DNA from: Voacanga thouarsii
Lineage: Eukaryota; Streptophyta; Magnoliopsida; Gentianales; Apocynaceae
Length of the DNA: 64,000 nt
Assembly: GCA_026120185.1 (NCBI GenBank)
Contig: JANUWF010001190.1
Location: forward strand, 1,116,001-1,180,000
Direction of reading: 5' to 3'
In this document: piece by piece, positions 22,088-34,955 of the stretch
How positions within the stretch are numbered: position 1 is the first letter of the stretch
Layout: the number at the start of each line of letters is the position of its first letter
Translations under genes and position numbers: made by a program
Notes under the pieces: model-generated
Databases searched by the model: none
Seen by the model: the letters and a program-made list of their open reading frames with translations, nothing else
Told to the model about the DNA's origin: nothing

Positions 22088-23085
22088 TTTTCTGATGCAG
22101 AGAAAATCAAGATTTTGTCAGGGGATGAAAATGGAGAACGGAGGTCTGGGAATTGGCAATTTTTGCTGGTTGGGTCCGATTTTGGGAGAAGATGAAAAAG
22201 GACGTGATTTCTTGGCCCGGGGCAAAATGGAATTTGGAGAGAGCTATTTGTAGCTGCAATTCTCGCGCGAATGGAGTCTTTGCTGGGGCAGGCCGGGTAG
22301 ACTTTGAAATCACACATTTGGTTTGCAGTTTCCTAGACGTTTGTTCATGGGTGACTTTGGCATTTGGATTTAAGCGTATTAACTTAAAGAGAAGAAACTT
22401 CTTATACTCCGACTCAGTCCACTTTAGGTTGCAGAATTTCAAATTTATCTTTGAGAACTTCACTATGAACAGAAATTACACAAAGTGAACATGTCAAATA
22501 TAAAATATTTACACTCAAGCGGTAAGAAATTTTCACCCCTAATTTGAAATACATTGTTCATTAGTCTGATGATATATGTTAGAACAGAAGGAAATTTGCC
22601 AATGTGGAATTTGGTTCCGTGATATGTGATCCCATGTGATAATCATATAAATACTAAGGCCTTTTGATGACGTTGAATTTTTGGCTAAGAGCTTGGGTTC
22701 CAAGTATTGACAAGTCTAGCTGTCCCAGGTCGGTTTGCACGTTGGGAGCTCTGGACCCATGATCGTAGACTAATTATTCAAGCACAGTAAACTAGTACTA
22801 AACTCGCATTCTTAAAGCGGCTTCATCTATGAACAGAAATTAATTTGTATTGACTGCTACGTTCAAATGAGTTGAGGTCGGTTTGACCCGATCAAAACAC
22901 TTTGGGGCTTGTTTTCATTTCATAGTTTACGTATTGGGGTTGTGGTAAAAGGACACACAGGAGCAATTCTCAAAGCATCAAGATAGTTGTTTCCGCCACT
23001 TACACAAAGGCCAATGAAACAACAAAGAAACTCAACAAGGCTTCTAATGCAAACTAACTTTACAATACCCTATGAAAAATAGCAC
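22088..23085. promoter_or_regulatory. 5' flank of AAA-ATPase copy A, shared with copy B
   Basis: 22457-22730 aligns closely with 43555-43800 (for example GTCTGATGATATAT and GGAAATTTGCCAATGTGGAA), and 22800-22960 with 44905-45010. The flank was copied along with the gene, so the two may share regulation. I could not pick out a reliable TATA box. The right end abuts the copia element at 23086. Confidence 0.5.
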
Positions 23086-23400
23086 TATTGTAAATATATT
23101 AGTCGAATAGTTGTGAATCCACTATCTATTAGTGAAAAAATATATATGGATATCCACTATTAACATTACTAATACATATTAGTAAAATTAGTATATATAT
23201 ATATATATGATTAATTCCACTAGTAGAACTCTATAAACAGAACTTTTTCCTAAGCTTGAGATATACAAATTGTAAGAGAATTGTTGGAAAAAATTGTAAG
23301 AGAAAAGAAAGAAAGAATTTTGAAAAAATTATTGTCTAAAGAATAATCAGAGATTTATTGTGGGTAGATTTTATTCTGACACTACCAAAATTTTATAACA
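23086..23400 (+). repeat. 5' LTR of the plus-strand copia element
   Basis: Starts TATTGTAAATATATTAG (first bases changed from TGTTG) and ends TTTTATAACA. It aligns with 28239-28519 and the other LTRs of the family. Confidence 0.85.
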
Positions 23401-23505
23401 CGTTATCAGTACGAGTATCTACTGTTTCCAAATCTAGAAGATTAAAATACAAGTTTTTGCAGTTACAAAAATTAGAAGACTAAATGTACGCATTTATTGA
23501 TCCCT

Positions 23506-24555
23506 ATGACTAACCTTACTAAATTCGAATTTGTAATCCTTGATATTTCTGAAAAAAATTATATGTCATGAGTTCTCGATATAGAAATGCATCTAAATGC
23601 TGAAGGTCTTAGTGAAATTATTAAAGAAAAAAATAGTGCATCTATACAATAAAAGGTCAAAGCTTTGATTTTTATCCATCGTCATCTTGACGAAAATTTG
23701 AAAATAAAATATCTTACCGAAAAAGATCTATAGGTCTTGTGGGTAAACTTAAAAGCAAGATTTGACCATCTGAAGATGGTCGTACTACTAATTACACAAT
23801 ATAAATGGTTGCACCTGAAGTTACAAGATTTTAAAATCGTGAATGAATATAGTTCCGCCATTTATAAAATTACATTTTAGTTAAAATTATACGGAGAAAA
23901 AGTTACTAATCAAGATATGTTAGAGAAGACATTCTCCACTTTTCATACCTTGAATATTGTCCTACAGCAACAATATCAAGAAAAATAGTATACAAAATTT
24001 ACTGATTTAATTATTACCCTGCTCATTGTAGAGAAAAATAGTGAGTTATTATTAAAACATCATGAAGCTAGACCAACTTACTTAACAACACTTCTAGAAG
24101 TGAATACTGTTGACTCCAATAGAAGCCATAATCGTAGTCGTGGTCGTGACCGTGGTCATGGACACACTTGATATTTTTCTTATCACAATAATAATCAAAC
24201 TGTGAGAAATACTGGCCACCTGAAATGGAAAAAAAAAAGATAATAAGGGGGGAAAAAAGAAATACAAGAAAAATATGAGGATAAGTGTTATAGATGTGGT
24301 ATGAAAAGTCATTGGTCACGTAACTGTCGTACGACTAAGTATTTAATAAAATTATATCAAGTTTCACTGGAAAATAAAAATAAAAATGTTGAAGTAAATT
24401 TTTCTCAATATCAAGTTAATAATGTTGACGATGATGATATTGATCTAAAAGATCTTAATATCAATATTACTCATACGGATGTATTTGATTTTTTCGAATT
24501 CCCAGACGGGATGATAGACAATTTAATTGGTGATGGCAGTGTCCAAAAGAACTAA
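23506..24555 (+). pseudogene. copia gag, inactivated
   Basis: ATG 23506 begins MTNLTKFEFVILDIS. A TGA replaces the conserved Trp after NYMS (near 23566), and a TAG lies near 23879. An intact CCHC zinc knuckle (CYRCGMKSHWSRNC) is encoded at 24288-24329. The Arg/Gly/His-rich segment before it (about 24110-24170) runs into a stop (TGA near 24169). Confidence 0.85.
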
Positions 24556-24633
24556 TATCTCACCTTGATATTTTTGTAAATTTTTATTATATTCTAATAA
24601 TATTTATGTTTACATATATATATTTTTATTCAA

Positions 24634-27600
24634 ATGGCTATTTTTAATGATGATGTATGTATTATTAATAGTGAAACTACACACATTATACTAAAAAATG
24701 AAAAATATTTTTCTTATTTCAAAATAGGAGAAATAAATATTTATATTATAAACGGTAGTACAAATTTGATTGAAGGTTTCGGAAGAATTAGTATATTGTT
24801 GCCTAAAGGAACAACAATTAATATTAATAAGCCATTATTTTTTTCAAAATTCAGAAGAAATTTATTGAGTTTTAAATATATATGTAGAAATGGGTATTAT
24901 GTTGAAACAAATGAGAAAAATGGTATTGAGTATCTTTATATTACTTAAATTAATTTGGATAAGAAATCTGTATTAGAAAAATTACCATATTTTTCTACTA
25001 GCCTATATTTTGTAAAGATATATACAATTAAAATTTATCATCTAATAAATCAGAAATTTACTGATCTTACTACTTTTAGCATTTGGCATGACCGGTTGAG
25101 TTATCTAGGAATTACCATGATGAGAAGAATAATTAAGAATATACATGGTCATTCATTAAAAAATAAAAAAAATATTGACATTAGAAAAATTCTCATATGA
25201 TGCATGTTCCCTAGAAAAATTAATTATTAAATCATTACCAGTAAAAGTAAGAATTGAAAGTCTTACATTTTTTGAACGAATTCACGGAGACATTTGTGAA
25301 TCTATTCATCCACCATGTGAACCGTTTAGATATTTTATAATTTTAATTGATGCATCATCCCGATGGTCATATGCGTGTTTATTATCTACTCATAATCTGA
25401 CGTTTGTAAGATTACTTACTCAAATAATTAAATTACGAGCACAATTTCCTGATCATCAAATTAAAAATATCCGTTTGGATAATGCTGGTGAATTTTCAGC
25501 ACATGCTTTTTATGCATATTGCATGACAATTGGGATTAATGTTAAACATCTTGTAACTCATGTTCATACACAAAATGGTCTTGTTGAATCTTTTATTAAA
25601 ATATTACAATTAATTACTAGACCATTATTAATAAAAATAAATCTCCCAACATCTACTTGGGGACATGTTATTTTATATGTTGTAACACTTGTACGTATAA
25701 GGCCAACTAATTATCATAAATTCTCTCATTTGCAATTAACTTTTGGTTCAGAACCAAATATTGCTTATTTAAGAATTTTTGAGTGTGCTGCATATGTTCA
25801 AATTGCACCAAACCAACGTACAAATATGGGTCTTCAAAGAAGAAATGGAATATACGTTGAATATGATTCTCCCTCTATTATCAGGTATGTTGAATCCCTG
25901 ACAGGAGATGTATTCACAGCAAGATTTGCTAATTGTCATTTTGATGAATCATTATTTCCTAAATTAAGAGGAGAACCTAAACAGTATAAGCAAGATCTTG
26001 CTTAGACAATATTATTAAATTATCTTGATCCATGCACAAGCGCATGTGAATTTGAAGTTTAAAAGATAATTCATTTGTAAAGTATTATAAATCAAATGCT
26101 AGATGCTTTTGTTGACTCCAAAAAAGTAATCGCATATTTCAGTTATAAATGCTCATATTCTAATTAATGTCACAGCAGAACTAAAGATTATACCTATAGC
26201 TGCTGAGTCAAAAGCACGCCAAAAGCGTTGCTGACCTCTTGGTTCTAAAGAAAAAAATTTTTGAAAGAAAAGAGGATTAAATGATTCATATGATTATATT
26301 GAATAAAAGAATGATAAAGATCAAGAGAGAACTGATGATAAAATAAAAGAATCAGAAATTGATGAAAGTAACACTGAAATTTCTATCAATTATACCACTT
26401 TCGATAGAAGTTGGAATCGGATATAAATAATTATTGATAATATATTTGCATATAATATATCTCTTGATGTTATACAAGATAATGATGATTTTGAACCAAT
26501 ATTAGTTGATGAATGTTGGCATAGAAAAGATTGGCTACAATGGAAAGATGTGATTCAATCGGAGTTAAATATATTTACAAAATGTGAAATCTTCGAACCT
26601 GCAGTCCGAAGGTATAAAACCTGTTAGTTACAAATGGATATTTATGTGAAAGCGTAATAAAAATAATGAAATTGTACGATATAAAATACGGTTAGTAGTC
26701 CAAAATTTTTCACAAAGACCAAGATTGATTATGATGAAACTTATTCTCCTATTGTTGATGCTATTACACTCTGATATCTTATCAATTTGGCAGTACATAA
26801 ACAGATAGATATGCGTTTATTATATATTGTTACTGCTTACTTGTATAAAAATTTAGAAAATGATATTTATATGAAAATTTTCGAAGGATTTCATATGCCC
26901 GAAGCATATAAACATTATCCTCATGAAAATTACTCCCTTAAGTTGCATAAATCATTATATGGCCTGAAACAATTTGGGCACATATAGTTCAATTATTTTA
27001 ATGAATATTTATTGAAAGTGTGATTTAAAAATGACCAAGTATATCCATGTATTTTTATTAAGAAATCGGATTCTAAATTTGTTATATTAGCTATATATGT
27101 TGATGATATTAATCTTATTGAAATTTCAGAAGAGCTCCAAGAAATAATTGATTATTTAAAAAGAGAATTCAAAATCAAAGATTTTGGTAAAACTAAATTT
27201 TGTCTTGGTTTACAAATTGAACATCTGCAAAGTGGAACATTTATTCATCAATCAACATATATAACAAAAGTTCTAAAAAGATTTTACATGAATAAAGCAC
27301 ATCCATTGAGTATTTCAATGATCGTCCGGTCATTATCTATGAATAAAAATTCTTTCTGACCTAAAAAAGATGATGAAGAACTCTTTGGTCTTGAAGTACC
27401 ATATCTCAGTACAATTGGTGCCTTGATGTATCTTGTTAATAATACACGACTTGATATTGCATTTGTTGTCAATTTATTAGCAAGATTTAGTTCTTCACTA
27501 ATACGACGACATTGGAATGAAATTAAACAATCATTCAATATCTCTAAGGTACAATTACTCTCGGATTATTTTATTCAAATAAAATCGGCCCAACATTGAT

Positions 27601-28080
27601 AAGTTATGCAGATGTTGGTTATTTATCTGATCCACATAAATCACATTCTCAAACGGACTATCTATTTACATGTGAAAATACTGTTATATCATGGTGTTCT
27701 ACAAAACAATCTATAACAACTATTTCTTCAAATTATGCTGAAATTTTAGCCATTCATGAAGCAAGTCGAGAATGTATATAGTTAAGATCAGTGATTCATT
27801 ATATCCGAGAAAATTATAGATTATCATCTAGAAGAGATATTCCTACTCCTCTTTTAGAAGATAATGTAACTTGCATAGCTCAAGTATAAGAAGGATATAT
27901 TAAAGGAGATCGGACAAAACATATTTTACCAAAATTCTTCTTTACTCATGAACTCTAGAAGAAAGGTAAAATTAATGTGCTACAAATTCAGTCATGTGAC
28001 AACCTAACAGATATTTTCATGAAAACTTTACTGATTGTAACATTTAAAAAGTTGAGATATAAAATCGGTATGTGTCGGTT
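24634..28080 (+). pseudogene. copia pol: protease, integrase, reverse transcriptase, RNase H, inactivated
   Basis: The protease block (24634-24948) has INSETTHIIL where the family has a catalytic Asp-Ser pair, so the Asp codon is lost. The GAG-pre-integrase motif is FSIWHDRLSYLG (near 25076). The integrase block (25175-26005) keeps the D, D and E positions in HGDIC, RLDNAGEF and NGLVES. RT follows in broken frames, with LHKSLYGLKQ (near 26950) and AIYVDDINLI (near 27090). RNase H has SDPHKSHSQTDYLF (near 27630). Several frameshifts and stops separate the blocks. Confidence 0.88.
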
Positions 28081-28238
28081 CAAAGATTTAAGGAGATCAT
28101 CTCATTAGAGAGAGTAATAAGCAGACATATAAAATAGTGTACTTTTTTTCCTTCACTAAATTTTTTTTCCTACTGAATTTTTATCTAGTAAGGTTTTAAC
28201 GAGATATATTCTTTATGTAATAGATATTCAAGGGGGAG

Positions 28239-28519
28239 TGTTATGAATACATTAGTAGATTAGTTGTGAATTCACTATCCATTAGTGGAAAAATGTATAT
28301 GGATGTCCACCATTAACACCACTAATACATATTAGTGGAATTAGTGGATATCGATGATTAACTTCATTAATAGAGCTCTTCCCCAAGCTTGAAATATACC
28401 AATTGTGAGAAAATTATGAGAGAAAAGAAAGAGAGAAGTTTGAAGAAATTATTGTGCAATAATAGTCAGAGATTTATTATATGAAAATTTTATTCTAACA
28501 TTGCTAAAATTTTATAACA
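28239..28519 (+). repeat. 3' LTR of the plus-strand copia element
   Basis: Starts TGTTATGAATACATTAG directly after the AAGGGGGAG polypurine tract and ends TTTTATAACA at 28519. Confidence 0.86.
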
Positions 28520-28699
28520 CACGAGCACTAAAAACAAAATGCAGCAATAGATGGAAGCTAAAAAACACACAACCAAAATTTTAAGCGAAAAATATCTTCA
28601 ATGTGAAAAGAAAAAATTATGGGATTCTTTAGTCCACCACCAAATCTCAACTATAAACAAAGAGAAATACAATGAGAGTTTTTGCCACAATCACAACAA

Positions 28700-29245
28700 C
28701 CTACTGCCCCTATTACAAATAGGACGATGAATAAGTATGTACGCATTCGCTTACAGAAAATGGTATTAGCCCCCATTGCGTATTGGTACTTATCGAGTAT
28801 AGAATAAATATGCTTCTGTTTGTTCCTACGAACAGAATTGTTCCATTATTTTATTACCAATAGAATAGAACAAATATTAACCCCCGTTCTGAAATAATTC
28901 ACCGAATAGGGTGATCCACAGGATAGTCATAGTAGAGTCTTTTCCAATGTAATAAAGTTACGTAGTGTCTATTTATCTTTGATAAAGGGGTATTTCCATG
29001 GATTTACCTTGGTATCGTGTTCATACCATTGTATTGAATGATCCCGGCCGGTTGCTTTTTGTTCATATAATGCATACAGCTCTGGTTGCTGGTTGGGCTT
29101 GTTTGATGGCTCTCTATGAATTAGCAGTTTTTGACCATTCTGACCCTGTTCTTGATCCAATGTGGAGACAGGGTATGTTCATTATACCCTTCATGACTCA
29201 TTTAGAAATAACCAATTCATGGGGTGGTTGGAGTATCACAGGAGA
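28700..29245 (+). pseudogene. psbB: nuclear insertion of chloroplast DNA carrying the 5' end of psbB
   Basis: From 28998 the frame reads [19 protein letters not shown], followed by [32 protein letters not shown] and [10 protein letters not shown], clearly the N-terminus of CP47 of photosystem II. The 300 bp before it, including GATAAAGGGGTATTTCC just upstream of the ATG, look like the plastid psbB leader. Psb homology stops at about 29245, and the frame continues into unrelated DNA to a stop near 29414. Compared from memory with the plastid protein there are several substitutions (for example Gly2 to Asp), as expected for an old nuclear plastid fragment. It has no function expected. Confidence 0.9.
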
Positions 29246-31204
29246 GAACAAGAAATCATGTGATTTCACAATAGAAAAGAAGAAGTTTGGAAAAATATCA
29301 TCAATTTGTTGTTGCTATTTGGACAAGAAAAACTCAATCTTGAAGCATAGAAAAGCTTATCTCTACCAACTATGTTGTAAAACAAAGTGTCTTCTACTAC
29401 CGGTTCAAATTTGAACTCAATCGAACGCAATTTGCCTCCTTAACTGTCACTCATTCACAGCAACTCAAAGCTGTTTTTTCTCTGCTTGTCTTCTTCTTTG
29501 TCTCTATTTTTGTTTCTCTTCACGGTTGTTGTTCTCCACACACGATAGGCTTATTTGATAACTCAATTAAATATTTTAAAATTAATTAATTAATTAAATA
29601 CTTATTTTATTAAATACATTTGATAATTGATAATATTAAATATTTAACTAATAAAATGCATTTAATAACATATTTATATTATCACTTAATTGATTAAGAC
29701 GTATTGAAATTGTGTTATAAATTTTAAGTTATTTGAAAGTTATTTAAGTTTGAAGTCAAAATATATTAAACGCTTATCTAATTATTAATATTCTTTTATA
29801 TTTTATTTAATTTGTAAAAAAATATAGTATAAAATAAATTTCAATTAATTCAAATTTTAAATTTTAGAATTCAGTCCTTAGACTTTAATTTTTAACATTC
29901 AAAATTAGATAAACTATCTTTTAGTACTTTATACTCTATCATACCTACTATTTAGTACCTTAAGGTTTCAAAATCTACCACTTACTCCCCTCAATTTTGG
30001 ATCAAAAGATAAAGCAATAAATTTACTCTAAAGTTATTTATATTGATCTTTCTTTAGGTTTTTCTATATAACATAACCAATGTACTATTTAAGTTTTAAT
30101 TTTATTAGTATAAATTGCTATAAACTAATTTTTTTAATTATTAAATAAATATATATATTATATATTTCTAATTTTAGGTTTTAGAAATATAAAAAAACTA
30201 ATTAGGAATGTATATTTTTATTTAAATAATTATTTTTAAATTAAAATACAGCATATGATACTATTATGTGTGTTAAAATAAAAATAGTTTAAAATAAATT
30301 TAAATATTTATATTTTATTTTATTTTTATCAATATGTCAACATAAAAGTTATTTCTATTTTTTGCCATTGCATAAATAATATTTTAGTTTTATTATTTAT
30401 TTATCAATATTTATAAAAAAACTCATATTATAATTAAAAAAATACTAAATTATGTCTTTAAATACACTCGGGCGTGCGCGCACACACACACTCCATCTTC
30501 AAAAAATTAAACAATGCAATCTGATAAATATATTTTTATCAAATAAATATATTCTCATTTATTATTATATGAATTTATAGGTGATTTGTTTTTCATTTAC
30601 TTTTTCATAACTTATATGTAGAAAATATTTGTTTAAATAATTTTTTTCTATAAATTAATATTTTTCTATTAAAAGTAATAACATGGAAAATCGGTATAAA
30701 ATTTTAAAAGAGATGGAATGTTTCTAGTTTGCAAAAAAAAAAAAAAAAAAAAAACTTTAAGAGATGTCAATATAAATAATTTTAAAATAAATTAGTAGTT
30801 TTACTATTTAGTCTAAAATTGAGAGGAGTAAAAAATAAGTATTAAAACCTTGAGATATTAAAAATTAGATATATTATTATAGAAATTGCTAAAAGGCAGT
30901 TTGCACTTCAAAATTTAAATATTCAAATTTCAATTTTATAAAATGAGAATGAGGTGGAGAATAAGTTTACTTCCTTCTGTTGAGATAGTGGGCCATAAGA
31001 AGTCATTGGGCCTTTTATTTTTCGCATGGATTGGGAGCAACAATTAGTACAATTTTAAATCTTTAAACGAATAATTGACTATTTAATTTATAAAAATTAT
31101 AATTTTACGAGAATAAATAAAAAATGTTACTGTATTTGATTTGGAATTTCATAGAAGATGCAGAAATAATGCAAAGAAGAAAGAAGTCTAAAAAATCCAA
31201 CAAA

Positions 31205-32009
31205 AACATTCGCTAGTCTTGGCTTAGGTTCTTGAACTTTTCATACTTATTTTTCATGTTGTAATGATTAGAAGATGTATTTCCTTCATTGCTTCAATAT
31301 TTGAATTGGATGTTCGTTTTCACCATCCTCTTGAAATTTTGCATTTTATGGTCCAGATTCCATTTAGTCAAATTTAATGATCATAAATGTGTGAATCAGT
31401 GAGAAGATTTTGGTCCATTTTAATTTTCGTGCAAAGTTTTTTTGTTCTATACATTCTTTTTACATGTTTTCGTATATATATATATTTTTTGTAATTCTTA
31501 TAAATTAATGATAAAGCACTTTAAAATGATCAAATTGTACATTCTTATATCTGTCTTACCTCTCAATCACATTAGTCCTAGTTGCCGTTATACCCATGTT
31601 AGAGATTTCAATGCAATGAATAGTTCATTCTTAAAAAGACATAATTTTGAGGAATGAAGAAGAGAGAAAAGTGAGAAGAGAAGAGAATTGGGTGTTTATT
31701 ATATCTGGTTAGGCAATAAAAATATTGGTGAGTCTTGGCTTAGGTCCTTAGGATGAGAAAGACAGATGTGTTGCGTTTTGGTAGATGGAATCACTTGTCA
31801 TATTCTAATCAGAACTTTTTCATATTTTTTATACCGTAATGATTAGAAAATTTAGTTCATCACTGATTCAATATTTGCAGTGTGACGTTTATTTTCACTA
31901 TTATTCATAGCCCTTCTTGAAATTTCATGTTCATTTTATGGTCAACATCCATTTTAACCAAATTTAATAACCATAAATTTGTGAATTTGTGGATACATTT
32001 TGATCCACT

Positions 32010-32072
<63 letters not shown>

Positions 32073-32520
32073 AAGAAAGAAGAAGAGAGAAAAAGAGAAA
32101 TAGTTGGAGGGAGAAGGAAGGAGAGAAGAAAATTGTGTTTTGGCTTAGGTCCTTGGGATGAGGAAGATATGCATTCATTAATTGTTAGAAGAAGGAATCG
32201 CTCGCTATATTCGTATTGAAACATTTCATATTTTTCATGGAGTAATGATTATAAGATACAATATTTGAATTGGATGTTTGTTCTCGCCATTTGTATTCCC
32301 TCTTCAAATTTGCCGCTCATTTTATGGTCAAAATTTCATTCCAAAAACCATAAATTTGTTAGTTTATCGGAATCACATTTAGGCCTACTTGCCTTAATAC
32401 CCATACCTGAGAGTTTATCACATTCAAAAAGGAAAAACGTAAATTTGAAGAAAGAGGAGGAGAGAAAAGAGAAGTAAACCGAGTAAGAGGGAAGGACAGA
32501 ATAAAAGATAAGAAAATTAA
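31205..32520. repeat. degenerate tandem repeats, period about 410-530 bp
   Basis: Three successive units begin near 31205, 31730 and 32140 with CTTGGCTTAGGT. Each continues through a TAATGATTA phrase, CAATATTTG, a TTCACC/CTCGCC phrase, CATTTTATGGTC and AACCATAAATTTGTGA or close variants. The same units occur in spacer 2 (near 45660 and 47025). Confidence 0.65.
32009..32069. repeat. (TA)n microsatellite
   Basis: About 30 uninterrupted TA units. The paralogous site in spacer 2 (46911-46954) has a shorter run. Confidence 0.95.
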
Positions 32521-34955
32521 ATATTTTTTGTATTTGAATAGTCAATAAGCGAAATGAAGAAATAAACTACTAACTTATATATTTATCCATGTTGTTGGTA
32601 GTCACGTCATATAGTGACACATGTCTAAACATAATTTTTTTAAAAGAAAAAGAAAAATTATATTTAAAATTATTTGAATTTTGATTAATTAAATTAACTA
32701 ATAATATATATATATATATATATATATATTTAATATTAATACATTGAATCTTAATAACATAACAATCCGTGCAACGGGACACCAACCTAGTAAACCATTA
32801 AAGTTGATTTATTTCCCTTCCATTCTTATCTAATTTTTGAATGAGAATTAAGTTAGATCTTTTTAACTCAATTTATAGTCTCCCCATTTCCCTTGTTCTT
32901 CTCTTCCTTAGATAAAAATCAATTCAAATATAATTTATTTTCTCGCATTTTCTTTCCTTCCAAATAGTTCAACCCAAACACACTAAAAAACTAGTTAGGT
33001 GATCCTTTTACATAATTATAATATAATTAAATCAAACCTTTCTCCATTTTTCCCACAAATAATGCAAATTGAATCCTTACATTCGAGGTTCACTTTTGCT
33101 GAATATATGTATAAGATAAGATCATTTAGTCACGGTTTAGCATAGGCCTTTTCATTTTTCTCATGTTTCCCCCCTTTATTTACTTTAGTTTTTAGCATGT
33201 TTCCCCTCTTTATTTGTTTGATTTTTTAGGGTGGAGGGAGCCTTGAAATTTGTTACCATCAGTAACTAAGGGCCTGGTTAATAATTCAATTGTATACTTA
33301 ATAATTAATTAATTAATTACATATTTAATTAAATATATTTGATAATAAATAATATTAAATATTTAATTAGTTCAATACGTTTGATAATGAATTATTATGT
33401 GTTAGTTATATTGACTAAGAAGTACTAAAATTCAATTATAAATTTTAAATAAAATAAAAGTTACTTAAATTTAAAATCTAAATATGTTAAATACTAATAT
33501 TATTATTAATTTAAATTATAATAAAATTAAATATAAATTAAATTATAATTAATTCATTCTTTGCATTTAAACTTTAAACATTAATTTTAATATTTTAATA
33601 TTTAAATATTCAATTTTCAATTTTCAAACCTCAATCCTTAATGAATTGTGCAACCCACAACCCAAACTTTAACAAATGATGAAAGTGTTGGATCATAATT
33701 CAAGCTAAGTTATATAATTGCATGCATTTAATTGAGTTAGGTAAATTCACAATCTCAAGATTGTCCCATTATTTACACAGTATTTGGTTGGGGTGAAATG
33801 TAAAAGAAAAATATGAAGGGAAATAGATGCTATCCATTACATAGTATCATTTGGTTGGAATATCATTGGAAAGGAAAGTAAATTAGGATGGTTACCATTT
33901 CCTATTTACATCAACATTTTTTTCTCCTCCAAAATAAGAGGGGCTTAGGAGGGAGAAAGTAATTAGAAAAACTAAATTACACATTTGACCTTATCTTACT
34001 TTTAAAAATTAAATAAATTAGAGAATAAAAGATAAATAGATAAAGTAATTTAATAGTTCTCTACACTCTCCCTTCTTCCTTCCCTTCTTATCAAACAAAA
34101 AAAGAGATAAAAAGAAATTCTTCTCCAATATTAAGTATTTATTCCCTTTTTTTCTTCCCGTCTCTTTTAATGAATCAAACATAGTGTTAAATAATCTAAT
34201 TGAGATTATTAACCATTTAACTCACTTGAATTAAACAAAATATATTCAGCAATTTAAGGAATATTTATTTTCTTAGCCAAATGATTTTACCTAATATTGC
34301 CTTAGATTATATCAATTACCATGAATTCTAAGATGAATTGTTTTTTCTTTAAAAAGAAAACCATTTTTACAAGAAAGAAAACAATAATCAGCTTTAACAT
34401 AATTATATTTTAACACTGCTATTGAACTTATTCTATATTTGGTTAAGATGAAAAGTAAAAGTATTTTAGGGGAGAAAATAAATATAGAAGTAAATAGGTA
34501 AAACCTTATGTAGAAGTAAATATGCATTTTTATTCATAATTAACTTGAAAATAGAAATTTTTCATAAGCAAATAATACAACATTTTGATCGATATCCCAA
34601 TCCGAAATTATAACGCCCCATGAGACAATTGCGTTTCCCAAAAAAAATAAAAAAAAAATCCATTTTAAATCCGTTTCTCCAATAATTTTGAATACATAGA
34701 AGAAATATTTTTGAAACTTGCCTTAAGCTGGTATTCGTAGGATGGATGGTAGGGGCAATGGCAATGGACTCCTTGAATAAAATCATAAATTGGAAAAAAA
34801 AACGATTTGTTCTCGAGAGTAAAAGAGAGAGTTTTTCTTTTAAGTAGTTTTTTTCTATATTTTTCTATTTAATTTCAAGTTAAATTAGTATTTTGTCAAA
34901 ATATGTTGACAACATTACTTTATTAGGTTTTTTGAGAGAAAAAATGAAATATTCA

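Larger units (their letters stand above)
23086..28519 (+). mobile_element. nearly complete Ty1/copia retrotransposon
   Basis: LTRs are at 23086-23400 and 28239-28519, each ending TTTTATAACA. After the 5' LTR comes CGTTATCAGTACGAG; before the 3' LTR is a polypurine tract (CAAGGGGGAG). Gag starts at 23506, and pol has the order protease, integrase, RT, RNase H, as in copia. Both genes contain stops and shifts, and the LTRs have many differences, so the element is old and inactive. AGCAC at 23081-23085 recurs at 28524-28528, four bases beyond the AACA end, a possible displaced target duplication. It shares a family with 12100-17541 and the solo LTR at 46393-46744. Confidence 0.9.
29246..34929. 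other. spacer 1 of the AAA-ATPase array, non-coding
   Basis: Very AT-rich with no coding region I can support. From about 31040 to 34929 it is paralogous to 45046-51575. For example, GGATGAGGAAGATATGCATT occurs in both, and 33236-34860 matches 48640-51500 apart from insertions. It contains (TA)n arrays at 32009-32069 and 32706-32729 and a degenerate tandem repeat listed separately. Confidence 0.6.

Noticed and set aside
31954..32224. ORFs with YIYIYI tracts, also at 46908-47108
   Set aside because: They are translations of (TA)n arrays in paralogous spacers.
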